Source: Desulforhopalus sp. IMCC35007 (GTDB taxonomy: Bacteria; Desulfobacterota; Desulfobulbia; Desulfobulbales; Desulfocapsaceae). Taken from it: 44,237 bases of DNA. A program made the translations under genes and the position numbers. The notes beneath the pieces were generated by a model. That model did no database searches. It was given only the letters and a program-made list of their open reading frames with translations, and was not told the origin of the DNA. The stretch's first letter is position 1. The number at the start of each line of letters is the position of its first letter. Below, piece after piece: positions 1 to 8,102 of this stretch. The DNA is taken from NCBI RefSeq assembly GCF_005116575.1, contig NZ_SWCN01000032.1:1-44237 (forward strand). The letters are read 5' to 3'.

Positions 1-52
1 CAAAGTGTCAAGGCTGCGAGGAACGAGCACTCGCCTTGGTCTTGACACTTTG
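1..52. repeat. 52-nt inverted repeat (hairpin)
   Basis: The first 12 bases (CAAAGTGTCAAG) are the exact reverse complement of bases 41-52. Inside them GCGAG at 16-20 pairs with CTCGC at 30-34, so the whole segment can fold as one long stem-loop. There is no T-run after it on the plus strand. It could be the end of a transcription unit lying left of the window, or a dispersed palindromic repeat; the window edge prevents a choice. Confidence 0.6.
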
Positions 53-125
53 AGATAGCTGCACTACTCGGGCCTTTAAATAAACACGAAAGGTTAGCCG
101 AATTTACAGAAAGAATGTTGCTTTA

Positions 126-548
126 TCAAAATTCTTCTCCGTGGGAGTGCAGCAGATCAAGTAAACTACTCGGAGGAAATCGTTGAATCGCTCTCTGGAT
201 AGAATCTGAACCAAACTTTATTACCAAATCATCCAAGTCATCGATGGCAAATTCACTAAGATATGTTTTTAATTGGGAATGTTTTTTGGCAAACAGCGGG
301 TCTTGATTGAGATAGGTCTGAAGGGCAGAGTAAAATGGATCACCCATAGAAAAAATAGACGAATTGGTAGTGAGGCTTTTTGCACATACATCTTCAACGG
401 AAAATAATCTAATGATATTACAGTTACTTTGACAGTAACCAGTCATACAGCCTGAATGCCCAATTATACTAAAAAAAAGGGTAGTGACAAATGCAGTGCA
501 GAGTTTGGTCATATTCCACCACACGTACAATAGTTGTAAAACTCTCAT
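126..548 (-). CDS. Small secreted or membrane-anchored protein, unknown function
   Basis: A 140-residue protein that I do not recognise. Residues about 10-30 form a hydrophobic segment that can serve as a signal peptide or anchor. It is followed by a cysteine-rich stretch (Cys at CTA, SGC, GYC and SNC) and a hydrophilic C-terminal half rich in Leu and Asp. The start is the ATG at 548, because GGAGG lies eight bases before it; an in-frame GTG at 557 overlaps that Shine-Dalgarno sequence and is unlikely. It is divergent from the NorR-type regulator with a shared upstream region of about 250 bp, so it is a candidate target of that regulator. That link is inference from position only. Confidence 0.6.
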   Translation of the reverse strand: MRVLQLLYVWWNMTKLCTAFVTTLFFSIIGHSGCMTGYCQSNCNIIRLFSVEDVCAKSLTTNSSIFSMGDPFYSALQTYLNQDPLFAKKHSQLKTYLSEFAIDDLDDLVIKFGSDSIQRAIQRFPPSSLLDLLHSHGEEF

Positions 549-800
549 AAGTTTCACCTCCCAGTGTTAAGTGGACGTTGACCTCAGTCGTAATACATTG
601 TAGTTGCCTCCACAAAATTGATTTTTCAGTGCTTTTTTTTATAAGCTGCAGCTATGACATGTGAAGGTAACTTATAGTTTGTTATCCAAAAATAATGCCA
701 AAAAAAACTTCAGTTATTTCAAGGTATAAAAAGTTCTTGTGGTAAATAATATAACAAATTACTGTTGCTGAATTACCCTGGCTGTTGTACTTTTTACACT

Positions 801-2351
801 ATGGATAAAGCCAATATGTTAACTCAACTTGCTGATCAGTTAACAACCGCAACCGACCATGAAGAGCGGTATCGTATCCTACTTCGTGCCTTTCAGGATC
901 TTGTTCAAAGTGATGCAGTTGCCTTGCTCAGAATGAATGGAGAAACCCTGACGATAGTTGCTTGCCTGGGGTTGAGTCCGGACGCCATGGGCCGTAGTTT
1001 TAAGATTACTGAACACCCACGCTTAGAAAAGATTTGCAAATCAGAGGAGGGCGTGGTCTTTCCTTCTGCCTGCACCTTATCGGATCCGTATGACGGCCTT
1101 CTCGAAACCGATGACTCTGCTGCGGCTCACGTACATTCCTGCATGGGCCTACCCCTTTTATTCAACCGGAAGTTGATCGGAGTATTGACTGCTGACGCCT
1201 TGGCGATAGATGTTTTCACTCATCTTGACATACCACTCATCAAGACTATAGCAGCATTCGCAGTAACGGAAATGCATACGTCGCAACTGATCGGACGCCT
1301 TCAGAATGCCGCCCAAAAAATGGACCGGATATCCCGGCACCTGGTAGAGGATGCACGGAGATCTGCAGGGATGGATCTAATTGGAAACAGCATTTCAATC
1401 AAGCAATTGCGACGTGACATCGAGTTGGTGGCTCGCTCGGATTTTAGTGTGCTCATCACTGGAGAAACTGGTGCTGGCAAGGAGGTGGTCGCACGTGCCA
1501 TTCATGCATTGTCTATACGTCGTGAGCACCCGCTGATTTGCTTGAACTGTGCGACCCTGCCTCAAAATTTGGTTGATAGCGAGCTTTTTGGCCATGTCCG
1601 GGGAGCATTTACCGGTGCGACGACCGATCGGGCTGGAAAACTAGAACTGGCTGAGGGTGCCACCTTGTTTTTGGATGAAATAGGCGAACTGCCGCTGGAT
1701 GACCAGCCGAAATTATTGCGGTTTCTTCAAACTGGAGAGGTGCAACGACTCGGCAGTAACCTTACTCAGTCCCTGAACGTCCGCCTGCTCTCTGCAACTA
1801 ATCGCGATTTGGCCACCGCTGTGAAAGATAAACGTTTCCGAGCCGACCTCTTCCATCGTCTGAACGTCTACCCAATTCATGTTCCACCTCTTCGGGAACA
1901 TCCAGAAGACATACCGTTGATCATTGGCCGGTATTGCGAGATGGTCCAGAGACAGCTTGGATGTAAAATGGTTAGGTTTCGACCAGACACCTGCCGGGCG
2001 TTACAATTATATGAATGGCCGGGAAACGTCCGTGAGCTTGAAAATCTTGTTGCTCGGGCTATCTTGAGAGCTGCTGCTGATCAGCTGGAAAAGGACTTGG
2101 TCGTTGTGGCTCCGCACCATTTCGGTGGTGAGATGTTATCAACGGTGAGTTTGAATTACACGGAGAAAGAAACAGATGGCAAGATTGGCCGTATCGTGAA
2201 GCCTTTAAAATCGGCCACTGATGACCTCCAGCGGGACCTTATCCAGGCTGCCTTAATGAATAGTAACGGCAACTGGGCAGCAGCGGCAAGAGAGCTTGGG
2301 ATTAACAGAAGTAATTTGCACAAATTGGCAAAAAGATTGAATCTTAAATGA
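801..2351 (+). CDS. norR: NorR-type nitric oxide-responsive sigma-54 activator
   Basis: A 516-residue activator with the NorR layout. An N-terminal GAF domain (about residues 10-160) is followed by an AAA+ domain with Walker A GETGAGKE near 221, the sigma-54 contact loop GAFTGA near 267 and Walker B FLDEIGE near 290. A Fis-type helix-turn-helix closes the protein. In the GAF domain the E. coli NorR iron-binding surroundings are recognisable: HPRLE, then DPYDGL (D96/D99) and VHSC (H111/C113); the R81 position is Lys. E. coli NorR has 504 residues. In that family NO binds a mononuclear iron and relieves repression of the ATPase. The ATG at 801 is chosen because it begins at the usual family N-terminus; a TTG at 765 is in frame but adds atypical sequence. 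No norVW, hcp or other classical target lies in the window. Confidence 0.85.
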   Translation: MDKANMLTQLADQLTTATDHEERYRILLRAFQDLVQSDAVALLRMNGETLTIVACLGLSPDAMGRSFKITEHPRLEKICKSEEGVVFPSACTLSDPYDGLLETDDSAAAHVHSCMGLPLLFNRKLIGVLTADALAIDVFTHLDIPLIKTIAAFAVTEMHTSQLIGRLQNAAQKMDRISRHLVEDARRSAGMDLIGNSISIKQLRRDIELVARSDFSVLITGETGAGKEVVARAIHALSIRREHPLICLNCATLPQNLVDSELFGHVRGAFTGATTDRAGKLELAEGATLFLDEIGELPLDDQPKLLRFLQTGEVQRLGSNLTQSLNVRLLSATNRDLATAVKDKRFRADLFHRLNVYPIHVPPLREHPEDIPLIIGRYCEMVQRQLGCKMVRFRPDTCRALQLYEWPGNVRELENLVARAILRAAADQLEKDLVVVAPHHFGGEMLSTVSLNYTEKETDGKIGRIVKPLKSATDDLQRDLIQAALMNSNGNWAAAARELGINRSNLHKLAKRLNLK

Positions 2352-2360
2352 TAGTGAGAA

Positions 2361-2416
2361 GGAGTTGTGGGAAGTTTAAGGATGAGATCACAACTCCATA
2401 ATGTCTTTTTCTCTTT
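2361..2416 (+). terminator. Rho-independent terminator after norR
   Basis: GGAGTTGTG at 2361-2369 pairs perfectly with CACAACTCC at 2389-2397, starting 10 bases after the norR stop codon. The stem is followed by a T-rich tract at 2402-2416. The next gene is on the other strand, so a stop for transcription here makes sense. Confidence 0.7.
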
Positions 2417-2483
2417 GTCGTTGAACACCTCCTCAAGGATTTAAAATCACTCTTAAGAAAGTGTCCATTAAGTTCCTACCACA

Positions 2484-3212
2484 TCACCGGGGAACGGGCT
2501 CTTGCTTCAAGGCAGTCATCACGGTGGAAAGCTCGACCAGAATCCCCAACCCTTCCTGTACTTCGGGACGTTTCATCGCGGACATCATCCCCCAAATTCC
2601 TCGTATCGGTTCAATTTTTTCAAAGTCAACCTGTTGCATCCTGCTACCAACCCGTTCGGTCATTTCCAGAACCTGCTCGAATGTCTCAAAAGTACCGCGT
2701 TGTTTAAGACGTTCCAACCGTTCTATCGAATCGTTGAATGCAAGTTTGGATAGGTTTCCGGCATCCTTTTTCATATCCATGAGCGAACCGAGCATTTTGA
2801 GACCTTCAGCCATATTGCCCATATTGACAATAAACTGCCGGATCAGTTCCTGGAGGTTTTCAGGCTCAAAACCGTGCAGGCTAGTTTGCAGTTGTTCACT
2901 CAGTTCCTTGAACAAGTCTTTTGAATAGGGCTCGAAATCCTTTTTGAATTCCATAAATTTATTCAAAGTCTTTAAGGCTTCCGCCATGTTTTTACTGGAG
3001 ATGAGCAGTTGTCCTATCATATCTCCGATATCTTCCAGATCGAACCTGCGATCCAGGCCGCTGAGTTTTCCTATGGTACTGACCACCATATCGTTAATGA
3101 GTGGTTCGAGATCCCGCTTGAGTTCCACATACGGTCGGATTGCCTGCTTGGCCTCTCTAATTTCTGCGGTCAGTTCATCGAGTCTTGCAAGAATTTTTTC
3201 TTCGTTGGTCAT
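2484..3212 (-). CDS. DUF1641 family protein
   Basis: A 242-residue, largely helical and charged protein with no signal peptide or membrane segment. It holds repeated segments of the type NMAEALKTLNKFMEFKKD and NMAEGLKMLGSLMDMKKD, and a C-terminal IRGIWGMMSAMKRPEVQ block typical of DUF1641. The family is often encoded next to FAD-dependent quinone or NAD(P) oxidoreductases, and here it begins 11 bases after the SQR-like gene. The start is the ATG at 3212 because AAGGAGG sits just before it; the frame is open further upstream but only into the SQR gene. Its biochemical role is not established; an accessory or membrane-docking role for the flavoprotein is a guess from neighbourhood. Confidence 0.8.
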   Translation of the reverse strand: MTNEEKILARLDELTAEIREAKQAIRPYVELKRDLEPLINDMVVSTIGKLSGLDRRFDLEDIGDMIGQLLISSKNMAEALKTLNKFMEFKKDFEPYSKDLFKELSEQLQTSLHGFEPENLQELIRQFIVNMGNMAEGLKMLGSLMDMKKDAGNLSKLAFNDSIERLERLKQRGTFETFEQVLEMTERVGSRMQQVDFEKIEPIRGIWGMMSAMKRPEVQEGLGILVELSTVMTALKQEPVPR

Positions 3213-3223
3213 AGTGTCCTCCT

Positions 3224-4453
3224 TTAGTCCTGTACTTTTCCTGCAAGTGACATCTGGGCTTCCAGAGGCATTTCTTCTCCACTGACGAGTTTGTTCCAGT
3301 AGACCCACTTAAACATCATTTTCCCCCAATGATTGGCCTTGGACTCACCGAGCAGAGAGAAGGGTCCAAGCCCGGGAAGAGGAAATTTTCCTGGTAGTGG
3401 TTCGTATTTATAGTTGAAATCAATGAGTGCCGCCTTGTCAAAACCTGTTTCGATAAAGCAGTTGGCATGGCCATCAAAATCTGCGCGCAACGGTTCCCCG
3501 TTAATTTCCCGCATGAAGTTTTCGACCATGATTTCAGCGGAGAAATGTGCCACCGAACCAGCCTTGGAGGTCGGCAGGGTAGTGGTATCACCAAGGACGT
3601 ACATGTTCTCAAAGTCTTCGGCTTTCAACGTGTGGTTATTGGTCTTTACATAGCCGATCTCATCCATGGCTACACCGGATTTGACCAGATAGCGGGCACC
3701 GACATTAGGAGGAATAGACACCAGTAAGTCAAATTCAAGTTCTTCGCCTCCGGCAGAAATGATTTTTTTGTTTGTGCAATCCACCTCTACCAGGTCATAA
3801 TTGGCTGTGGTTTTAATATTTTTCTGCTCCATAAGTTGTGAAAAAAAGGCGCTTGCCTTGGGTTTAGTAAAAGCACCGGGCAGGGGAGTGACCAGCCTGA
3901 TTTCTACCTGGTCACGCAGACCACGTTCAGTGAAATATGCATCGGCAAGATAGACAAATTCCAGTGGAGCCACGGGACACTTGAAGGGAAATTCGGCAAT
4001 GTTGAGGATCAGTTTGCCGGATTTGAACTCACGGATGGCGCGGCTGAGATTAACCGCACCTTCGAGGGTATAGAAATCAAATGCGGTTTTTTGCCACCCT
4101 TCCATGAGGCCGGGTACTTCCTCTGGAGCAAGAGAAACGCCGGTGCAGACAATAATTTTATCATAATCATAACTGCCGGCAGTTGTTTCCACCCGTTGCT
4201 TGTCGGTGTCGATGGCAACTATTTCATCAACAACAAAGGTGACGCCTTTGGGGATAAATTCACTGCGGCTGCGGACAACATCTTCGGCTGTGTATATACC
4301 GAATGGAATAAAAAGAAGACCCGGTTGATAGATATGTTTGTCATCCTTGTCGATAATCGTTATGGCCCATTCATCACGATTGAGTAGTTTACGCAGCTTA
4401 TTGGCAACCATGCTTCCAGCACAACCTGCACCGAGAATAACGATTTTTTTCAT
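3224..4453 (-). CDS. Sulfide:quinone oxidoreductase-like FAD flavoprotein
   Basis: A 409-residue two-dinucleotide-binding-fold flavoprotein. The N-terminus has a Rossmann GxGCAGS motif (residues 8-14), and a second FAD motif YVLGDTTTLP lies near 285-294 with the following KAGSVAHF helix. Cys103 (IVCTG), Cys159 (FKCPVAP) and Cys332 (HANCF) fall where SQR enzymes carry the cysteines that handle sulfide and polysulfide. SQR oxidises sulfide to polysulfide or sulfur and passes electrons to the quinone pool at the membrane face. The start has a strong AGGAGGT. It lies 97 bases after the NrfD-type gene and directly before DUF1641. A related FAD oxidoreductase with another donor remains possible. 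Confidence 0.8.
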   Translation of the reverse strand: MKKIVILGAGCAGSMVANKLRKLLNRDEWAITIIDKDDKHIYQPGLLFIPFGIYTAEDVVRSRSEFIPKGVTFVVDEIVAIDTDKQRVETTAGSYDYDKIIVCTGVSLAPEEVPGLMEGWQKTAFDFYTLEGAVNLSRAIREFKSGKLILNIAEFPFKCPVAPLEFVYLADAYFTERGLRDQVEIRLVTPLPGAFTKPKASAFFSQLMEQKNIKTTANYDLVEVDCTNKKIISAGGEELEFDLLVSIPPNVGARYLVKSGVAMDEIGYVKTNNHTLKAEDFENMYVLGDTTTLPTSKAGSVAHFSAEIMVENFMREINGEPLRADFDGHANCFIETGFDKAALIDFNYKYEPLPGKFPLPGLGPFSLLGESKANHWGKMMFKWVYWNKLVSGEEMPLEAQMSLAGKVQD

Positions 4454-4550
4454 AGCACACCTCCTGGTGAGAGAAAAAATACATCTATATGTTTCCTGGA
4501 TGGACGTTTAGTCGAACGAACTTGTTATGAGATTTTTTTGAGCTTTGAGA

Positions 4551-5780
4551 TTATTTGGCGTCCGGGATGTCGCCATAGTCCTGTTCTATGATCAAAGCGG
4601 CTCTGACCAGCCAGGTGACGACAGTTACGCCTAAGGCGAAGATGCCCAGAGTCACACAGAGCTCAACCCAGGTTGGCAGGTAATCGACCACCTCTCCCAG
4701 TGGACTCGGAATAAGGCCAGGCACAATGAGGCCGATACCTTTTTCCATCCAGATCGCCACAAAAAGGAAAAAGCAGGCAGGAAGAAGCACTTTTGGATTG
4801 TTTTTGCCGGGATTAAAAGCAAGAACAAGGGTCGCCATGAGATTTACGCAGACAGAAGTCCAAATCCATGGAACCAGGGAGTTATGTCCATCCATGCCGA
4901 AAAAAAGATATATTGCAGAACTGGAGTGATGGGTGGGAAAGTAGAACTCTTTAAAAATCTCAGAAAAAAGCATCAGCAGATTGATTATCGCCGAAATAAC
5001 AATAATCAGCCGCAGTTTATTAAACACATTCCTCTCAATTTTATAGGTTGTCGAGCTGTGAATAACCGCGAGAATAAGGGTAATTAACGCCGGTCCGGCG
5101 GCAAACGCCGAGGCCAGAAAGCGAGGTCCCATGAGTGGATTATTCCAGAATGGTCGGGCTGGCAGTCCCTGGTATAAAAATGCGGTAACCATATGGATTG
5201 AAAAAGCCCAGAAGATCGACAAAAAAACAAAAGGTCGATATTTTCGTTCATCCGCTTTGCGGCCCATATAGTGGCTGTACAAAATATATGCCGGAACCAG
5301 AGCGTTGAGCAGCAGATAGCCGTTCAGTACCAGAACATCCCAGGCAAGAATTGAAGAGGGGAAGTTGAACAGCCCGATACCGGGAATCAAATGCCATGCC
5401 TGAAGCGGCCCGCCAAGATCTACCAAAATAAATGACAGGCACATGATAATTGCGCCGACCGCGACGCCTTCACCGATAATGACAACCCTGTGGAAACCCG
5501 GGTCGTGAAAGATGTATGCCGGCAAAATGAGCATAACGGCAGCCGCTGCCACTCCAACCAGAAAAGTGAAATTGGAAATGTAAAATCCCCAACTGACAAC
5601 ATCGTTCATTCCGGTTACTGAAAGGCCGTATCTTGCCTGAAATGAATAGGCATAGATTCCAAGCCCCATAATACCAAACAAGACGATCCTGAACAGTTGA
5701 AAGCCAAAGCCTCCACGCAAGTTCCAGCGGATAACATCGCTCACAAACGTGATTAGATTTTTCTTTTGTTGTGCCTGCAT
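4551..5780 (-). CDS. NrfD/PsrC-type membrane quinol dehydrogenase subunit
   Basis: A 409-residue polytopic membrane protein with about ten hydrophobic segments. It matches the ten-helix NrfD/DsrP/HmeB branch: an early RWNLRGGFGFQLF amphipathic region, WGFYISNF, and the SHYMGRK loop. These proteins exchange electrons between quinol and a partner periplasmic 4Fe-4S subunit, which is the gene just upstream in the transcript (43 bases away). In this neighbourhood the likely job is to feed NapAB in place of NapC or NapH. I prefer the ATG at 5780 with AGG at a good distance; an in-frame GTG at 5786 is the alternative. Assignment to the family is firm; the partner terminal reductase is inferred from the operon. 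Confidence 0.85.
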   Translation of the reverse strand: MQAQQKKNLITFVSDVIRWNLRGGFGFQLFRIVLFGIMGLGIYAYSFQARYGLSVTGMNDVVSWGFYISNFTFLVGVAAAAVMLILPAYIFHDPGFHRVVIIGEGVAVGAIIMCLSFILVDLGGPLQAWHLIPGIGLFNFPSSILAWDVLVLNGYLLLNALVPAYILYSHYMGRKADERKYRPFVFLSIFWAFSIHMVTAFLYQGLPARPFWNNPLMGPRFLASAFAAGPALITLILAVIHSSTTYKIERNVFNKLRLIIVISAIINLLMLFSEIFKEFYFPTHHSSSAIYLFFGMDGHNSLVPWIWTSVCVNLMATLVLAFNPGKNNPKVLLPACFFLFVAIWMEKGIGLIVPGLIPSPLGEVVDYLPTWVELCVTLGIFALGVTVVTWLVRAALIIEQDYGDIPDAK

Positions 5781-5823
5781 TACCACACCTATCCCTCTCG
5801 AATTATGACTGTCTGTGACGCCA

Positions 5824-6792
5824 TCAATCTATGAAGTACCAGAACTTTGGATCTGTACCAATTTCTTCCTTCATCCTGAACACCTTCTTATTTTTCAAGA
5901 CGAAGCGTATCTCGCTGTCAGGGTCAAGCAGGTTGCCAAAAACACGGGCACCTGTCGGGCATGCTTCCACGCAGGCGGGCAGTCTGCCTTTGCGTGTTCG
6001 CTGGATGCAAAAGGTACATTTTTCCATTTTGCCTTTGGGACGAAGGCGATTGCCCAGGTAATGCTGTTTGAGGGTAATCTCTTCTTTTGGTATCTCCGCC
6101 TGTCCCCAGTTAAATCGTCTGCCGTAATAGGGGCATGCAGCCTGACAATAGCGGCAGCCTATGCACCAGTCGTAATCGACGACCACGATGCCGTCAGGCT
6201 CCATCCAGGTGGCCTTGGTAGGGCAGGCTTTGGTACAGGGAGCGTTCTCGCAATGAAAACACTGGGTACCCATGTAAAATTTGTTCTCCACCGGGACCTC
6301 ATGGTAGTACTGGCCATCCCCTGTGCTTGGATCAAGTTTTCCAGGCTCCATTTCAAAGATCCTGATGTATTGCGTATCTGTTTTACGGTCCAGGTTGTTT
6401 TCTTTGACGCAGGCAGAGACACATTCCATAAACCCTTCACAGCGGGTGATATTAAAAGCATAGCCGTAGAGCACTCCTTCAATCGGCGGTAGACTGCTCA
6501 TCTGCAGGTCAAGATTGTTGCGCAGTTTTGCCAAACGTTCCAGCCGGGCAACCGTCTCATCCTTTTCTTCCTGGGTCATCATCCGGTAATTCTCTTTGAA
6601 GAACTCCTGCCAGCGCAGTTTCATTTCTTCTGAGCTGGCCGCGTTCGCAGAAGGGATGCACCCAGCCGTCAAGGCTGCACTTCCTGCAGCGGCCGCAATG
6701 GACATCGTTTTTATAAAATCTCTTCTATTGCTTTTACTTGCAAGCAACTGAGAACAGATTTTTTCATTTTGGTCTTTTTTATCAGAGCTCAT
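5824..6792 (-). CDS. Tat-exported NrfC/DsrO-type 4Fe-4S protein
   Basis: A 322-residue ferredoxin-like electron-transfer subunit. A twin-arginine signal (SNRRDFIK, residues 21-28) precedes a hydrophobic stretch and a lipobox-like LTAGC at 41-45. Cluster cysteines lie at 118/124/128, 178/181/186/190, 210/213/216/220 and 259/262/274/278. In the first set the position normally held by the second cysteine is Phe121, so that site may bind an altered cluster or none. NrfC and DsrO proteins dock on the periplasmic side of NrfD-type membrane subunits and carry electrons to cytochromes. The gene follows the tetraheme cytochrome by 12 bases and precedes NrfD. The start has GGGAGA four bases before ATG. 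Confidence 0.85.
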   Translation of the reverse strand: MSSDKKDQNEKICSQLLASKSNRRDFIKTMSIAAAAGSAALTAGCIPSANAASSEEMKLRWQEFFKENYRMMTQEEKDETVARLERLAKLRNNLDLQMSSLPPIEGVLYGYAFNITRCEGFMECVSACVKENNLDRKTDTQYIRIFEMEPGKLDPSTGDGQYYHEVPVENKFYMGTQCFHCENAPCTKACPTKATWMEPDGIVVVDYDWCIGCRYCQAACPYYGRRFNWGQAEIPKEEITLKQHYLGNRLRPKGKMEKCTFCIQRTRKGRLPACVEACPTGARVFGNLLDPDSEIRFVLKNKKVFRMKEEIGTDPKFWYFID

Positions 6793-6804
6793 ATGTTCTC
6801 CCTA

Positions 6805-7410
6805 TCAGTCCAGTGGTACCGAATAGGTAGCCGGAAATCGCTTTTCAAATCGTGGCGAATGAGGATTGTGGCATGTGGTACAATTGAACACCACCCGCTC
6901 ACCGGCCCAATTGGCAACTCGTTTGCCATGCGCGCCACCGAGCCAGTCTCGTTTCTGGCGAAAATGGCATTGACCGCAGAGCTGGTAGCTATGGTCGAAA
7001 TCGATTTTTCTGCCCTTTTTATCCTCCAGAAAATTTCGTTCTTCGACATGGTGGCAATCTATACAGCTCAAAGCCTGCCCTTCCTGGCCGTGTTTTAGCG
7101 CGATATCACTATGGGTCAATTCCAGGCCCTGGTTCGCTGTGACAGCCTTTCCCGTATGACAACTGCTGCATTTAAAGCGGCCGATGAGTTTTTTGCGGGT
7201 GAGAACCCGAAAGGGACCATCCTGGTTTTCCTCTTTGGCCAAAACCGATTCCTGAATGACCAGTTTGTCCACGGGAACCGAGCGATTATCGAATTTTTCA
7301 TTCGACATGTTCACTTCATCCAGGAATGATTTTTCACTTGCCTGTGCCTGTCCGCCGACACCAATGGCACAGCACAACACAATCAAACAGTTATTGAATA
7401 TTTTAGTCAT
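6805..7410 (-). CDS. Periplasmic tetraheme cytochrome c
   Basis: A 201-residue exported protein with an N-terminal signal peptide ending near residue 24 (AQA). Four CXXCH heme c sites begin at Cys81, Cys116, Cys145 and Cys177; the second is followed by another His (CHH). Extra histidines (H100, H107, H140, H161, H184) are available as distal ligands, so bis-His hemes are plausible. It is co-directional between the NapB-like cytochrome and the 4Fe-4S subunit. The natural reading is an electron carrier from the NrfCD-type pair to the nitrate reductase. I cannot place it in a named family such as NapM or NrfB with confidence. The ribosome-binding site is weak. Confidence 0.8.
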   Translation of the reverse strand: MTKIFNNCLIVLCCAIGVGGQAQASEKSFLDEVNMSNEKFDNRSVPVDKLVIQESVLAKEENQDGPFRVLTRKKLIGRFKCSSCHTGKAVTANQGLELTHSDIALKHGQEGQALSCIDCHHVEERNFLEDKKGRKIDFDHSYQLCGQCHFRQKRDWLGGAHGKRVANWAGERVVFNCTTCHNPHSPRFEKRFPATYSVPLD

Positions 7411-7451
7411 AATGAGCCTGGCATGAAAAATTGTTATAACCTGTTAATTGT

Positions 7452-8102
7452 TTAGGGCCGCTTGAACACCTGTACTGTCGCTGTCCGTACGACAACAGCG
7501 TGACATTGGCGACAATCCCCGCGCCCTGCATGGTTTACGCGTATTTCCTCGACAGCGCTTGGCCCGGTGTGACAGGCGATGCAGTTTTCTCGAAGTTGCA
7601 GGCTATGGGGAGCCGGTGGTGGCGAGCTGCTCAAAAACGACTGGCCGAGGCGTGGTGGTTGAATTGATTGCCAATTGCTATTGACAAAGAGTTCCTCGGT
7701 TTGCACCTGGGTATGACACTGGTAACAGAGAGTGTTTTCCGGATGCGGCGTCACAGGAACAAATTTGCCGAATTCCTGGCTAAAACCGCCCTTTTGATGG
7801 CAAGAGAGGCAATCAGTCTCATTGCCACTGAAGGTCAAATCCACCGGATGGGGAATGCGTGGTGGCGACCCGGGGTATTGTCTTAAACTGTAATAACTCG
7901 CCAGGTTTCGCCCGCCTGAGTCTGCCGTCAGGTATATTTCCGGGGTTGCCCGCTGGGCATTAAATATTTTTTTTCCAAGGTTATCATAGTTATCCGGTAC
8001 TCCTGAATCTGCCATCACCCCTGATGAAAGAAGTGCAACGCCGATGCATCCAAGGATGGTAAAACACGTTATAAACCTGCTTTTTGCATTTGCATGTTTC
8101 AT
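7452..8102 (-). CDS. Tetraheme NapB-like cytochrome c, nitrate reductase electron-transfer subunit
   Basis: A 216-residue exported cytochrome with a signal peptide (cleavage probably near residue 31, VMADS). It has four heme sites starting at Cys98, Cys126, Cys174 and Cys197. The PPPAPHSLQLRENCIACH segment resembles the region before heme sites in NapB, whose classical form has only two hemes. Its ATG overlaps the napA stop codon (TAATG at 8104-8100), which implies translational coupling and supports a role as the direct donor to NapA. It could be an expanded NapB or a separate cytochrome that has taken its place; the doubled heme count is visible directly. Confidence 0.75.
   Translation of the reverse strand: MKHANAKSRFITCFTILGCIGVALLSSGVMADSGVPDNYDNLGKKIFNAQRATPEIYLTADSGGRNLASYYSLRQYPGSPPRIPHPVDLTFSGNETDCLSCHQKGGFSQEFGKFVPVTPHPENTLCYQCHTQVQTEELFVNSNWQSIQPPRLGQSFLSSSPPPAPHSLQLRENCIACHTGPSAVEEIRVNHAGRGDCRQCHAVVVRTATVQVFKRP

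Noticed and set aside
578-591. TTGAC-N4-GTCGT, resembling the palindrome before napD
   Set aside because: Only one half-site is intact, and it lies about 30 bases before the start codon of the minus-strand gene, which is unsuited to activation.
681-703. Possible sigma-54 promoter on the minus strand between norR and the small secreted gene
   Set aside because: TGGCA is present at the -24 position, but the -12 element reads GG and not GC, and TTGC is absent. The match is too weak to annotate.
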